64,000 nt of DNA from Balamuthia mandrillaris (taxonomy: Eukaryota > Discosea > Longamoebia > Balamuthiidae), in contig JAVKOQ010000057.1 of assembly GCA_031835245.1 (NCBI GenBank), positions 124,001-188,000 on the forward strand, given 5' to 3'. Position numbers and translations under genes: made by a program. The notes beneath the pieces were generated by a model. It ran no database searches and was not told where the DNA came from. It saw only the letters and a list, made by a program, of their open reading frames with translations. Below are positions 20,472-31,784 of the stretch, in pieces. The stretch's first letter is position 1, and each line of letters starts with the position of its first letter.

Positions 20472-23217
20472 GAGGGACATTGGGTCTGACGGAAGAAGGT
20501 GGCACTCTCTTCTCAGCGCTGCTGCCAAGCAGGCATACAAAAGACGAAGCAACATACTTGTCGGATGAGGATGTGATCGATGAGGAGGAAGAGGAGAAGG
20601 AGGAGGTGAATCCACTCACCAGTGGTACACCGAAAAGAAGACCACGAAGACGCTTTCTTTCAGGTACTCTATTCTTGTTTTGTGCTTATGCTAAGAATCT
20701 TTGGCTTATGTTTATGCAACAATAGATCCTTCCTCTCCAGCAGCCACCAGCTATCCGATGGAACTGGATACTATTCATCGGCATGAACACCAAACAGGAT
20801 TCTTCGAGGACCTCCGGCTGACCGCCATGGTGCGGATCGATGCAGGAGTGGACAAAATTCGCTCTTGGGTCCACTCCGCCTTCCATTTGAGCAGAACAGC
20901 TTCTGCAAAAGGTATTGCCTCTTTTGCCTTTCTATATTTTTATCTTCTTCCTTTTAGCTGTTTTCTGTTCTCTGTTTTCTTTTGCCATTTACGCTTTCTC
21001 ATTTTCATCGTTTAAAGCAACGTCTTCGCAACGTTTGTCGATGGAAAGCATGAAAGGGTTAGTGGGACGTGTCAACCAGTTGCGACAAATGAACCCACGC
21101 AGCTTAATATCTCCTTCGAGACTTGGTAAGTTTTTTTTTCCTGTTCGCTTTGTTACGTTCTCAATTCTCAATTCTCTAACTCTCTCTCTATCTCTCTCGT
21201 TCAGATGTGAGAAACAAAAAAGAGATTGTACAGCAAGCAGGATATCCTTATGAAGTTTACACAACAACAACAGGTTATACCTTTTGCTTCACTCCCTTTA
21301 TTTTTTTTTATTGATTTCTCATAAACAAATATATAGAGGATGGCTATATTTTAACCATCGAACGCATTCCAAACAAAAACTCTCTTAACGCGGTCTACTT
21401 TCAGCACGGCGTCTTCGACCACAGCTTCGCCTGGATCTCTGGGGGACCCATCGGAAGTTTAGCCTTTTTGGCCCACGACCAAGGTCTGGACGTTTGGCTG
21501 GGCAATTTCAGAGGGTCTTACAATTATGAGCACGTCAACCCGAACATTACGCCAGCAGCGTATTGGGACTTTACCATCAATGAACATGCCTTTCAGGACA
21601 TTCCAGCCTTCATAAGAAAGATCAAAGAAGTGAAGAGTCAGGAGCTTCACGAAAGAAGAAGTTTGTACTTTCTGTTCTCTTTGTACTTCTGTTTCGCATT
21701 TTCCTTTATTTATTTTTTAAAATCTCAGAAATCACTATTGACGCTAGTCTTGTTGGTTTTTCAGTTGTAAAGAATAGAACAGCAGAGGAAGAGATAAACA
21801 CTGAAACCGATGAGACGGAGGAAGCTCAACAAGCCTTGCAAATAAGCATTAGCGTCATTGCTCACAGTGTACGTTTTGTTTGTGTTGAGTGTTGTAGTGC
21901 TTTTTGTTTATTGTTTTTCTTACAAATGAAAAAATAAATAGATGGGAGCAGCCACCACACTTATGTATATTATTGGGTGGTCCATGAAGGAGCTGGACCA
22001 TGGCGTCTCGGAAGCTATCTTACTGTCGCCTGCTGGCTACCACGAAAGAGTACTTTTATTCTTTCTGCTTCCCCTACACTTTCTCATTATCTCCTTGCTC
22101 GTTCTTTTCTTCTCGCTGATGCTCGTCCAAAAGGTGCCTTTGCTGGCACGGGTATTAGGACCTATCATCGAACGGATGATATTTTGGATGCCATGGCTTC
22201 ACACTTTTCGATTTCCTTCAGGTCTCCTCTCTCCCTCACTCTCACTCTCTCATGTTTCATTTTCTGACAAACCGTCACTTTATGTTTGTTCCTTTTCACC
22301 TAACAATATCAACAGACGTGATCCGGTTGTTAACTGCCAAAGCCATTCAAGATGTACGAAATACACCGGCCACACGGGAGCTCCTTGCGTTAATCACATC
22401 CAAGATTCTCGGCGGTGATCCGACGGTATCCATTCTTTCCTTGTTATTCTTTTGATAACTTTCTTCTTCTTGTCTTATCTTCTTGTTCTGATTCTTAGTA
22501 TCTCTCCCTTTACAAATCTTTTCTAACCGCTTTCTTGCGAATCAGGATCACCCATTCACAAAGGTTCACAACGTAACCTACAACATCTTTGCGGGCACAT
22601 CGAGAGGCGTGTTTCAACACTTTTTGCAACTTTCTCGCGTGTCCCGCTTTCAGGCCTACGACTTTGGCATCGAAAAGAATTTTCAAGTTTATGGCACTCC
22701 TTCCCCGCCTAACTTTATGGACAACTATGACAAGTAAGTTTCTTTCTTGCTTTCTTCTGCCTTTCAACTCTTCTTTCTGTTTGTGTTGCTTCTTTCTCTG
22801 CATTTACTTTGCTTCTTCTCTTGTTTGTCTCTGATCTATTTCCCTTCTTATGCATACGCGCACAGAGTGAACATCCCCATTCACTTCCTGATGGGACTGG
22901 ACGACACTCTCATCGACCCTGTAAATATTTTGAAGCACTACACCACATATGCCACGCACAAGCCGCATTTGGCTTTCCTCAAGGCCTTTCCAAAGACCGG
23001 TCACCTGGACTTCACTCTGGGGCTGACGGACGCCATCGTGGCGTACATCCTGAAGGCACTGCCCAAAGGAGAGGAGGGCTCCATTCCTTTGTATCTTCCC
23101 CAGGAAGAAGAGAAGGAAAAGGAAGAAGAAAGAAAGGAAGAGAACGAAGCAGCAGAGGAAGAAGAGGAAGAAGAAGCAGAAGCAGAAGACGAAAGCACGC
23201 TCGAATCGGTGGACTAG
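19796..23217 (+). CDS. Membrane-anchored acid lipase / steryl ester hydrolase-like alpha/beta hydrolase
   Basis: Thirteen exons sum to 701 aa. Residues about 5-35 form a hydrophobic anchor (RIIHAVFYPLIFLVTTVLAL), as in yeast TGL1/YEH-type lipases. A Glu-rich linker follows, then the acid-lipase N-motif (AGYPYEVYTTTT, split by an intron, then DGYILTIERIP), the oxyanion region VYFQHGVFDHSFAWI, WLGNFRG and WDFTINEHAFQDIPA. The nucleophile elbow is IAHSMGAA, split between two exons at the serine, so it is AHSMG rather than the usual GHSQG. The acid is in MGLDDTLIDP and the histidine in TGHLDF. The C-terminus is an extended acidic tail. It probably hydrolyses neutral lipid esters on ER or lipid droplets; substrate is inference. 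Confidence 0.88.
20360..20466. repeat. CT-rich microsatellite in a lipase intron
   Basis: Two CT runs separated by a short mixed segment, immediately ahead of the acceptor of lipase exon 3. Pyrimidine-rich on the coding strand. Confidence 0.85.
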
Positions 23218-24502
23218 AAGTGTCCCCCCTTTTTTTTCCCCCTCTATCGACAATAATTGTACACAGCTATCGCATTCGAACGATTCATCTGCGCTCATCT
23301 GCGCGTCGACACGAATTCCCCTCTATCGATAATCCCGTTCGGCCCTGGCAAAGGCATCTCATTCGAAGATTTTTTAGGCGTTTTTCTCGACAAACACGAA
23401 CAATTATTCTTCGCTTGGCGTTCGCACGACGAAAAAAAAGAGGTAGCAGCAGCGGCAGTAGTGCGGTGAGGAGGAGAGAAGAGAAGGAGAGAAGAAGGGG
23501 GAAAGCCACGCGAGAAGCCAAAGAAAAAGAATTTTGTCGAAAGTCGGGGTCGAGTGACTGCTTGTTCGCGGCCAGCACAACGGACTTTGGAGGTAGTAGT
23601 AAGTAGACGTAGCAGAAAAATAATCCCTAGGGCCTCTTTTTTTGATTATTATTTTTTTTCAAACGTTTGAAGGCTATTTTTTATTTTATTTTCTCTCTGC
23701 TGCGAAACAGATTTTGTTTTCGTTTTTTTTCGTTTGTTTGTTTTGGTGGAGAGCGATCATTTTTTTTTTGTTACTGGAGTTGATTGGATTGTTTTTCTTC
23801 TTCAGGAGAACAACAACAACAGGTCATCATTTAAAACAACAAAAACGGAACATCTGATTTAAAACAATCGTTCGGGTTCGTTTTATTTTTTTTTTCTCAT
23901 CGTTCCTCTTATTTCATTTTCTTTATTTTCTGATTTTTTATTCCCTCTCTCTTTGATTCGACATACGCAACAACAACAGGAGCAACGTCGTTCTTTCTGC
24001 AACAAATCGTTTGCTCCTGTAACCTTTAAAAAAAAACCAATCCAAAACCACGCCTCGTCGTTTCAAGCTGCATAAACGCGGAGACAGCGGCGGAACAGGA
24101 GCCAGCCTTCTCTCTGGCCTCTGGAACTATTTTTATTCCTCTTCCTCTTCTGCTTCCACCCCTGCCAGCAGTGGACCCCAACCACAACCTCCACAACCTC
24201 AACAACTCCCACCACCTTCCCCTACCGTCTCCTCTGTTATCCCCGGAAGGCGTCCCTCCGCACCGTATTCCTGCTATCCTCAGCATCGCTACAGCTCCTC
24301 TCCTGACGCGCTTTGCTCCTCGTTCGAGCCCCTGTCCTCCTCCGCTTCCTCCTCCTTTGACGCCTACGCCGCTGTCTTTGATCACATCTCCTCCGACTTT
24401 TCGCCTCCGCTCTCTACCAGTGGCACCATTGGTTGGGACCGTAGTTATAGCATCAGCAATAGCAACAGTAACGTTGGTTTAAACGCGAACGACTTTGTGG
24501 CA
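23218..24502 (+). promoter_or_regulatory. ATG-free 1.28-kb leader of the FYVE-C2-AGC kinase gene
   Basis: From the lipase stop to position 24502 the + strand has no ATG in any frame, while the minus strand has 17 (counted as CAT). The first ATG is 24503, in a good context (GCAATGG). From about 24023 the frame of that ATG is open upstream for about 160 codons and reads as a Ser/Pro/Gln-rich disordered segment (for example PQPQPPQPQQLPPPSPTVSS). A GTCGAC lies at 23305-23310. A GTAAGT near 23599 could start a 5' UTR intron ending near 24067. Either this is a long leader purged of upstream AUGs, or the kinase N-terminus starts at a non-AUG codon. Confidence 0.55.
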
Positions 24503-25086
24503 ATGGATGTGCCAAGAGAAGACGTCGCAACTGGAGATAAGGCCCCCGCTGGACTCTTTGGAAGGTAGCTCTCTGCCTATGTTGTCTGTTTTCTTCTTTC
24601 TCTTTCTTGCTCATTTTTATTTCTTCCTTAACCCTGTCGTTCTGTGATTAAAAAAAGGCTGTGGAAGAGAGCAAGTGATGCTGGGCTGGAAGGAGATGAC
24701 GGTGTCAATAACATAGGCAGTACCGCTGATTCGAGAGGCACAACACCCGTGAAAAAGGGTCGCGCCACATCACAAACCGAGAAAGTAATTCAGCTGAGAA
24801 AGCAGGAGCTCAAGGATTGTTTGTTGTTGCTCTCTCAACGTAAAGAGGTTTGTGAGTTTGTGTTTGCGTTTATTTGTTTTGTGTGTCACTTAAGTTCATG
24901 CATTGGGGTTTTGGTTTGTTTTTTCTAACTCGAATTTTGTAAAATAAAGTTATGGGTACAAGATAGTGAAGTCACCGCATGTTTTCTGTGCGCCAAGCTG
25001 TTTTCTGCGATTAAAAGACGGCACCATTGCCGTTTGTGCGGCAAAATTGTTTGCAGAAAGTAATATTGTTCTCTCGCTCGCGCGCG

Positions 25087-25128
<42 letters not shown>

Positions 25129-25142
25129 CCCTCCCCCTTCTT

Positions 25143-25173
<31 letters not shown>

Positions 25174-27960
25174 CCCATACCTTTATTCTTACAAGAAAAA
25201 AAAATCAGGTGTTCGAAAGGAAATATTCAAGTATCCTCTTCGAAGGTCATTCGATGCTGTGATGCTTGTTTGGACTACGTCGTAACTACTCCTGAAGAGG
25301 AGGCTTTGCCTTTCTTTGAAAAAAGACTGAAGGAAGAGGCACGCACTCCAAAAGTTCGTGGCATCAAAGCCACCCTCTCCAGCGACAGCGAAAGCGATGG
25401 GGACTCACACAATATGGAATCGGACAGCACCGCTAACAACTATTTGCTACCTGATGATAGGAGACCTCCTCGACGATTCAGTGCTAGTGAAGCCAGTAAG
25501 CTTTGTTTCTTTGTCTAGTCTTTAATGTTTGGTCCTGTGGGTTCTTTTATGTTTCTCTAGGAATGGACGTGACTAATATTAGTTTGGGAATACTAAGTGA
25601 TCGAGAGAAATTCTGTGGAAAACATGAACAAAGTAAATGCACAATTGTCTGTAACTATACGGGGTGCCAGCAATCTCAACTTATCTCAAGGTTTTTATCA
25701 ACTCATCTTTTTCCGTTATGAGTGAATGTTACAACATTTTTAATTCATTTTTTTAAACATCAACAGAGTGCAAAGGTGTATATTGTGTACTATCATTGGG
25801 GAAGCAGCAAACCAGGACTCTCCTCGCTCAGAGCAACACCATGGCGTGCAACGCTGAATGGAACGAAGAAATGTTCTTGTATGTTCTATCACATTCTCGA
25901 TATTTTCTGTCTTGTTATCGTTCTTCTGTTCTTGTCTTCTCTCCCTTTCTTCTCGTCTTTTTGTTTAACTCTCAATTTAACTTGTCAAAAAAAAAATAGT
26001 GACATAACGGACTTGCACACCATATTCAAGATCTCTGTTTGGGCGCAGTACTTCACTCAAGAAGTCTCCGGCTTCCTGGGTGAAGTGACCATCCCACTCA
26101 AGATCCTAGTCAAGCACGAACCTGGAGTAGACAGGGACTTGCAGCTCGCCACTCCACAACAAAGAGGATCATCAAAGGCCACTATTTGCATTCGTTCTAC
26201 CTACAAGGAATCCAAAGACAAAGTTACTCCAGAAGACTTTCAGTTGATGAAAGTGGTGGGACGAGGCAATTTTGGAAAAGTGTTGCAGGTGAGGAAGAAA
26301 GACTCCAACAACATTTATGCCATGAAAGTGCTGCGCAAAGACGCGGTGATTGAACATGACGCCGTTGAACATACCATCGCTGAAAGGTATTTGATTTCAT
26401 GTGTTGGTTTTATTTCTGTTCTTTAACTCTTCTCTGTCTCAAACAGAAATGTGTTGCGACGTATTCGGCATCCGTTTATTGTAGGTCTAAAATATTCGTT
26501 CCAAACGCACGACAAGCTCTATTTGGTGTTGGACTATTTATGCGGTGGAGAGCTCTTCACTCACCTCTCCAGCGTAGATTACTTTAGCGAGGAGAGGACG
26601 CGCTTCTATGCTGCGCAAATAATTCTCGCTTTGGGCCATCTCCATGAAATGGATATCATTTACCGGGACCTTAAGCCAGAGAATCTTATGCTTGACATGG
26701 ATGGTTAGTTTTCTTTCTTGCCGGTTCTTTAGTTCTTCTCCTTTTATTTGTCATTTCTTTCGTTTTCGTTATTCTCTTTGTTTTTTTTTTGTTTTTTCCG
26801 TTTTTTTCTTTTCTCATTCTGAGTTGCTAATATTTTAATTTCAAGGATTCTTGTGCTTAACGGACTTTGGTTTGTGCAAAGAGAATATTTCGCACAATGA
26901 AAAAACGAGGACATTCTGCGGCTCACCAGAGTATTTGGCCCCAGAAATCCTCAAAGGCAAGCCCTACGGCAAAGCTGTCGATTGGTGGGCGTTGGGTACT
27001 TTTATTTATGAAATGCTTTCAGGATGGGTAATTTATTTTATCCTCACTCCTCTCTCTCCCTTTATTCGTTAGACTAACGACTTAATAATTATTTTTGGAA
27101 AATAAAACTAGCCTCCATTCTTTGATGAAAATCCAAAGAGAATGAACCGAAGGATTCTCTTCGAGAAGCTCACCTTCGAACCTCCAGAGCTTTTCTCCAA
27201 AGATGCGCGATCTCTTCTTCGTGGGGTAAGTTATTTGTTTATTTGTTCGTTATTGCTTTCTTCTCTATTAACATTGCGTTCCTTGCCAAGTTGCTGGAGC
27301 GTGAACCAGAGAAACGGTTGGGAACGGGAGCGCATGGCACCGATGACATAATGAACCATCCGTTCTTCAAGAACGTTAACTGGGAGGATCTCTACAACCG
27401 TAGAGTGGAGCCTCCATTCAAGCCTCACCTCGTTTGTTTTCTTCTCTTCCCCCTTCTGTTTCTCTTTTTGTTTGTCTCTGTTCACTTCTCTGCTTCCTCG
27501 ATTCTCTCTTCCTCCTTCTCTTTTCTTGCGACCTACACTCATCATGTTTCCTCTGTTCAAAAAAAAAACATTACAGAAAAGTTTAACCGACACTAAGTTC
27601 TTCAGCGAGGAGTTCACCACAGAGGCCGTCAATTCCTACAAAGAAGGCGGCACCCAGATCAGCAAGACCTTCCAGGAGCAGTTCCGCGGGTTCTCCTGGC
27701 AGGCCCCCGCCGAGTTCCTCGACGAGGACCCCCAGCACCGCACCACCAGCAGCAACCGACGACGCACCAGGAAGTTTAGCCGCGAGCGGTCCCCCTCGGC
27801 GGAGAGCGCCATCGCCGCCGCCGCCATGATGAGCTGGGACCAGGGCGGAGCCGCCAGCGCCAGCGCCAGCGCCAGCGGAAGCCACGGCGAGATGGACATG
27901 GACGACATGGTGTTTGGATGGGACTCCCCTTCCTCTGGCGGTTCCACGGGAGGGAGATAG
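24503..27960 (+). CDS. FYVE-C2-AGC Ser/Thr protein kinase
   Basis: Twelve exons give 772 aa from ATG 24503; an in-frame N-terminal extension is possible. Order of domains: coiled/basic segment; FYVE zinc finger ([32 protein letters not shown]), which binds PI3P on endosomes; Ser-rich acidic linker; C2 domain ([45 protein letters not shown]); then an AGC kinase domain with GRGNFGKV, the ATP-site lysine in AMKVL, catalytic [13 protein letters not shown], activation loop [12 protein letters not shown] with the PDK1-type Thr, and GRRLE-equivalent segment REPEKRLG. The C-tail has the hydrophobic motif FRGFSW. The kinase half resembles AKT/SGK/PKC; the FYVE takes the position of the AKT PH or SGK3 PX domain. 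Endosomal PI3P-dependent signalling is inferred. Confidence 0.9.
25078..25172. repeat. CT dinucleotide runs in a kinase intron
   Basis: Two long CT runs flank a short C-rich segment within the intron that interrupts the FYVE coding region. Pyrimidine-rich on the coding strand. Confidence 0.9.
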
Positions 27961-28429
27961 GTCGGTTGTTGGCTTGGCTTGGCTTTGGGGGAGGGGTGTA
28001 CTTTTTTTTTTCTCGCTGAGTTGCTGCTTGCTTTGTGTTTCAGTTTCTCTGTTCTGTTCTGTGTTGTTTGCTTCCCACTTTTTTAAAAAAAACAACAAAA
28101 AAAAAACTTTCTTTCTTCCACAAAAAGAAAAAGAGAAAAAAAGAAAAAAAGAAAAAAGAAAAAGAGAAAAAAAGAAAAAAGAAAAAGAGAAAAAAAGAAA
28201 AAAAGAAAAAAGAAAAAAAGAAAAAAAGAAAAAAAGAAAAAAGAAAAAAAGAAAATAGAAAATAGAAAAAGAAAAGAAAAAAGAAGAAAAAAGAAAAAAG
28301 AAAAAAGAGAAAAAGAAAAAGAATAGAAAAAAGTAAAAAGAAAATAGAAAAAAGTGAAAGTAAAATAAAAAAGAAACTATGAACAAATAACAAAAAAAAA
28401 CAAAATGGGTTGGGGTGGGGTTGGGTGTG
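27961..28429. repeat. Purine (A/G) tract between kinase and ankyrin genes
   Basis: After the kinase stop comes a GT-rich 3' flank and then, from about 28095 to 28375, an almost pure A4-6G repeat on the + strand. It is TTTTC-type on the minus strand, i.e. in the 3' flank of the minus-strand ankyrin gene. No gene is supported. Confidence 0.85.
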
Positions 28430-28994
28430 TCACCGGTGGGACGCCCCTTTGCTCAGCACGCGAACGGTCTTCTTGTGGTGGTACCTCGCGGCGAGCTGCA
28501 TGGGGGTCATGCCGTTGTGGTTGCGGCGCTGCAGCACGCCGGCCGCGCCTTTGGCGGAGAGGAGGAGGGCGGCGCACTCGCTGTGCCCGTACTGGGCGGC
28601 TTCGTGGAGAGGGGTGTAGCCCAAGTCGTTGGCCATGCTTGCATCCGCGCCGAGCTTCAGCAATAGGCTCACTAGCAAAGAGGAGAGAAGAGGTGAGACA
28701 GAGAAGAGAAGGAAAAGGAGAAGGAGGAAGAAGCAAACCAACGGAAGGGTGGTCGTGAGTGACCGCTTTGTAGAGGGCCGTTTCTTGGATGGAGTCCGTG
28801 GTGTTGAGGAACCGAAGCAACTGCGGAGAGGCGGTGGTTGTCGTTGATAGTGTCTTTTTGAAAGAGCGGGATGGGTTTGTTGTTGTCGCCTCATGGTTTG
28901 GTTGTTGGAAGGACTGCACCAAACGGGTGATCTCTTGAACATCTCCCGCCACAGCTGCTGCCAAAAGAGGAGGCAGCTGTTCCGGTGGTTGCAT
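28430..28994 (-). CDS. Small ankyrin-repeat protein (about 165 aa)
   Basis: Two exons (28994-28739, 28671-28430) join in phase 1. Ankyrin units are visible: an N-terminal helix pair (LPPLLAAAVAGDVQEITRLV), a degenerate middle repeat ETALYKAVTHDHPSVVSLLL, then GADASMANDLGYTPLHEAAQ and GMTPMQLAARYHHKKTV. About three to four repeats, no other domain. Ankyrin repeats mediate protein-protein contacts; no specific partner is suggested. A 110-bp relic of exon 1 of a second copy lies at about 32160-32275, showing that this gene was duplicated together with the neighbouring pentapeptide gene. Confidence 0.75.
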
Positions 28995-29142
28995 CGTCCT
29001 TCTGGCGTTATTGTAACGTTTTTTTTTAACAAGGCCTTTCTTCTTTTTCTTTTCTAAGTTTCTTCTTAGAAACAAAAAAAACGATTCTTATTTCACTGTA
29101 TGCTGGTGGGTGGTACACGACGGGCTGGTCTTTCATTCTTCA

Positions 29143-30355
29143 TTATTTGCGGCTGCCTGTAAGGTCAGCGCCATCAAGGACGGCGGAGCGAAGGTTTACA
29201 CATTTCAAGTTGGAGCTGCAGAGCTTTGCGTCGCGGAGGTCAGCCCCTTGTACGCAGGCGCAAAAGAGATTTGCTTTGCTGAGGTTGGCCTCCTTGAGCT
29301 TGGCTCGAGAAAGGTTAGCGGATTGAAGGTTAGCGCCAGTGAGGTCTGCCCCATCAAGGACCGCTGAGCTGAGGTCCGCACTTTCCAGGTTGGCATTGCA
29401 GAGCTTTGCATTGCTGAGGTCAGCGCCGTGTAGCTTGGCACTCTTGAGATTTGCGTTGCTGAGGTTTGCTTCTTTGAGTTCAGTTTTTGTGAAGTTCGCA
29501 CCCTCGCAACTGGTTGCCTGCAAGTTCGCGTTTCGAAGAGCGGCAGCAATAAAAGTGGCGCCTTCTAGTATTGCTCCGGTGAGATTGGCACACGACAGCC
29601 TTGTACGGTCGAGGATGGCCTTTGCAAGGCAAGCATCCGAAAGATCAGCCCCCCTCAAGTCTGCTCCAGTTAGGTTCCACTCGCTAAAGTCCATCCCACT
29701 AAGGTCCATACCGCAAAGATGAATTCCACGAAGGCGTTTTGTGCTGTTGTGAGCGAGCAGCTTCAACAGCTCTCCACGGGTTAAATCAGGAATAGGAAGA
29801 GTTTCATTGCTTTGTGTTTTGGGGTCACGAACGAGGGACACAAGATGCTCCAACAGAAAGTATTCTGCTTCTTCCAAGAGCGTCTGTCGTCCCACCTTCG
29901 TGAAGGCTTCTCGTGAGACTTCGCCACTGCGAAGGTACTCCAAGATGACAGCAAATGCCTTTGGGTTCCTGTCGATGAAGTAAGCACCATCCTCTTTGTC
30001 CACCGTCCAGTCCATCTGCCATTTCCAAAACACGCCAAAAAGGAACACGGTTCTCTTTTGAGCCAGGAAGCAGAGGTCACAAAATACTTCCCACCCACGT
30101 TGAGCTTGACCTTGTCGCTCTTCCGTTCCACCACTTGAAAGAGCTGCTCCTCCAGTAAAGTCTGTCTTTGCTCCCTCTCTTCCAGGTCCTTCTCTCGCTT
30201 GGCAAGTCGGGAATCAGCTTCCTCTCGGATGCGTTCAGCCTCAGCTTTGGCGCTTTGCAGCTCCGTCTTGATCTCTTTTTCGAGCTGCTGCTTCCGCTCT
30301 TCCAGCTGTTTGATTCCCCTTCCAGCTGGGTAAAAAGGTCCCTCATGACATTCAT
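29143..30355 (-). pseudogene. KCTD-type BTB plus pentapeptide-repeat gene, frame-broken copy
   Basis: Paralogue of the intact gene at 32346-33518. The start region (MNVMRDLFTQLEGE at 30355) is followed by a one-base deletion near 30315 relative to the paralogue, throwing the coiled-coil and T1/BTB start (VKLNVGGKYFVTSAS) into another frame. A second length difference near 30030 (about five extra bases around TGGACTGGACGG) changes the frame again inside the BTB fold. The 3' 900 bp are open and encode the BTB end, then about 30 pentapeptide units (A(D/N)LXX, such as GADLRGADLSDA), stop at 29143. The long intact repeat portion means decay is recent, or that a truncated pentapeptide protein is still made. 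These are host genes, not a mobile element. Confidence 0.75.
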
Positions 30356-30423
30356 TTCCCTGCAGCTTATATTGGTACGTGAGCTCTCCCCAAAACTTTG
30401 GCTTGGGGGCGGTGTTGGCGCCC

Positions 30424-30456
30424 GGTGTTGCTTGGATGCACTAACCAAGCAACACC
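30424..30456. repeat. 12-bp perfect inverted repeat with 9-nt spacer
   Basis: Arms GGTGTTGCTTGG (30424-30435) and CCAAGCAACACC (30445-30456) flank ATGCACTAA. It lies just upstream of the broken KCTD copy and near the junction with the TPR fragment, so it could be a rearrangement footprint or a hairpin. Confidence 0.7.
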
Positions 30457-30571
30457 GCACTAACCAAGCCTGACAGCACCCGTTCGTACTTGTATCTCGC
30501 CCATTGGTCCGATTTGGCACAGATCGGTTTTGATTGAATCGGCGGGTTTTCAAACAACAAAAAAAACTTAC

Positions 30572-31784
30572 CCATCAGCATCTCCAACTAAATGGGAAAG
30601 GTTTTAAATAACCCCAAAAACAATAACAAAACAAGAAGAAAAGGAGGAAACTACTGACCCTCTTTTCGCTGGTCGCAAGACGCTGAGTAAGCTGGTTGAT
30701 CTCGTTCTGCAACGCCTGATTGCTATGCTGGTAGTTTAATACTTTCTCCCTCAACTCGTGAACTTCCTTCTCCTTGTTCGCCAAGTTCAAGACTGCATCA
30801 TTCGCTTTGAGCTCTGCCTCTCTTATGGCTGCTCGATGCTCTTCCTTCTCTCTCTCCAACCTCTCTCGCAACGCCGTGCACTCATCCTTCAAGCTCCTGA
30901 GCTCCATGGAATGGTTCTGTCTCAACGTGCTCTCCGTCACATCTCTCGAGCTCAGCAAATGCTGCAAGTTCTCCACCAAGAGCTCTGACTGGCGCTTCTC
31001 CCTTCTTAGGGAGCTCATCTCCTCCGTGTTACGAGCATCCGCTTTGGCCAAAGCCTCCTTCTCTGCTCGCAACCGAATGACTTGATTCTCTTGTTGTCTT
31101 GCTTCATGTCTTGCAGTGGCCAGCTCCTGACGTAGCTGCTCCATTTGCTCTTGATGACGGCTGAGAGAGGCCATGAGTTCGGCGTTGCGCGCGCGATAGC
31201 CCTCGTACTCTTTGGAGTGGGCGGTCACGTTCTTTTGGAGGAGGTCGAGGCGTTCTTGCAGGGACTCGCTGCGGCTCTCCGCTTCGGCGAGCTGTATGCG
31301 AAGGGAGGAGCTTTCCTCACGCAGTTTGTCGATCGTTTGTTGACTCATTTCCTCGTCCTTTTGTTTCTCCTTTCTGTACTCATCAAACTCTCGTTGCAGC
31401 TCCTTTAAGAGTAGCGACGGTTGTTGCGGTTGTGGTTGGTCGCTGCTGCTATTGCTACCGTTTGTTGCTTTCCTTCCCGCAAGTTCTGTCAGTGCCGTTT
31501 GTTCACTGATGATGCCATCGCTGCCGATATGCTGCGCCAAGAGGGCTTTGTACATGTCTCTCTGTCGAATGAGTTGTTGAACTTTCTCGGTAGTGCGAGA
31601 GCGCGCCAAACGAAGGCTCTCTAGCTCGCGAAGGGCTTCCTGTAACTTTGCGTCCGCCATGGCTTTGGCCTGCGTTTCTTGTTCGGAGCTCAACCGACGA
31701 ACCACACGGAGCAGCTTTTGGTTCTTAATTTGAAGTTCTTGAATGTCTTTGAAAGTTAAAAGATTCTCTGTGATTACTGCAGCA
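30572..31784 (-). pseudogene. Internal fragment of a TPR/Mlp-like nuclear-basket nucleoporin gene
   Basis: One large exon (31784-30659) encodes about 375 residues of continuous coiled coil, beginning AAVITENLLTFKDIQELQ and containing the family signature LIRQRDMYKALLAQH, as in TPR/Mlp1 proteins that form the nuclear-pore basket. It ends at a GTCAGT donor, then a 16-nt exon-like segment (30587-30572) bounded by TTTAG and GTAAGT. After that donor the sequence passes straight into the 5' flank of the KCTD copy; upstream of 31784 no further coiled coil is seen before the ankyrin relic. Full-length family members are around 2000 aa, so this is a piece cut off at both ends, sitting between the two halves of a segmental duplication. 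It might still be a separate small gene with unseen terminal exons. Confidence 0.65.

Noticed and set aside
22809-23606. Long + strand open frame overlapping the last lipase exon
   Set aside because: It is the +1 shadow of the lipase exon and its acidic repeat-rich tail; the lipase frame carries the catalytic Asp and His.
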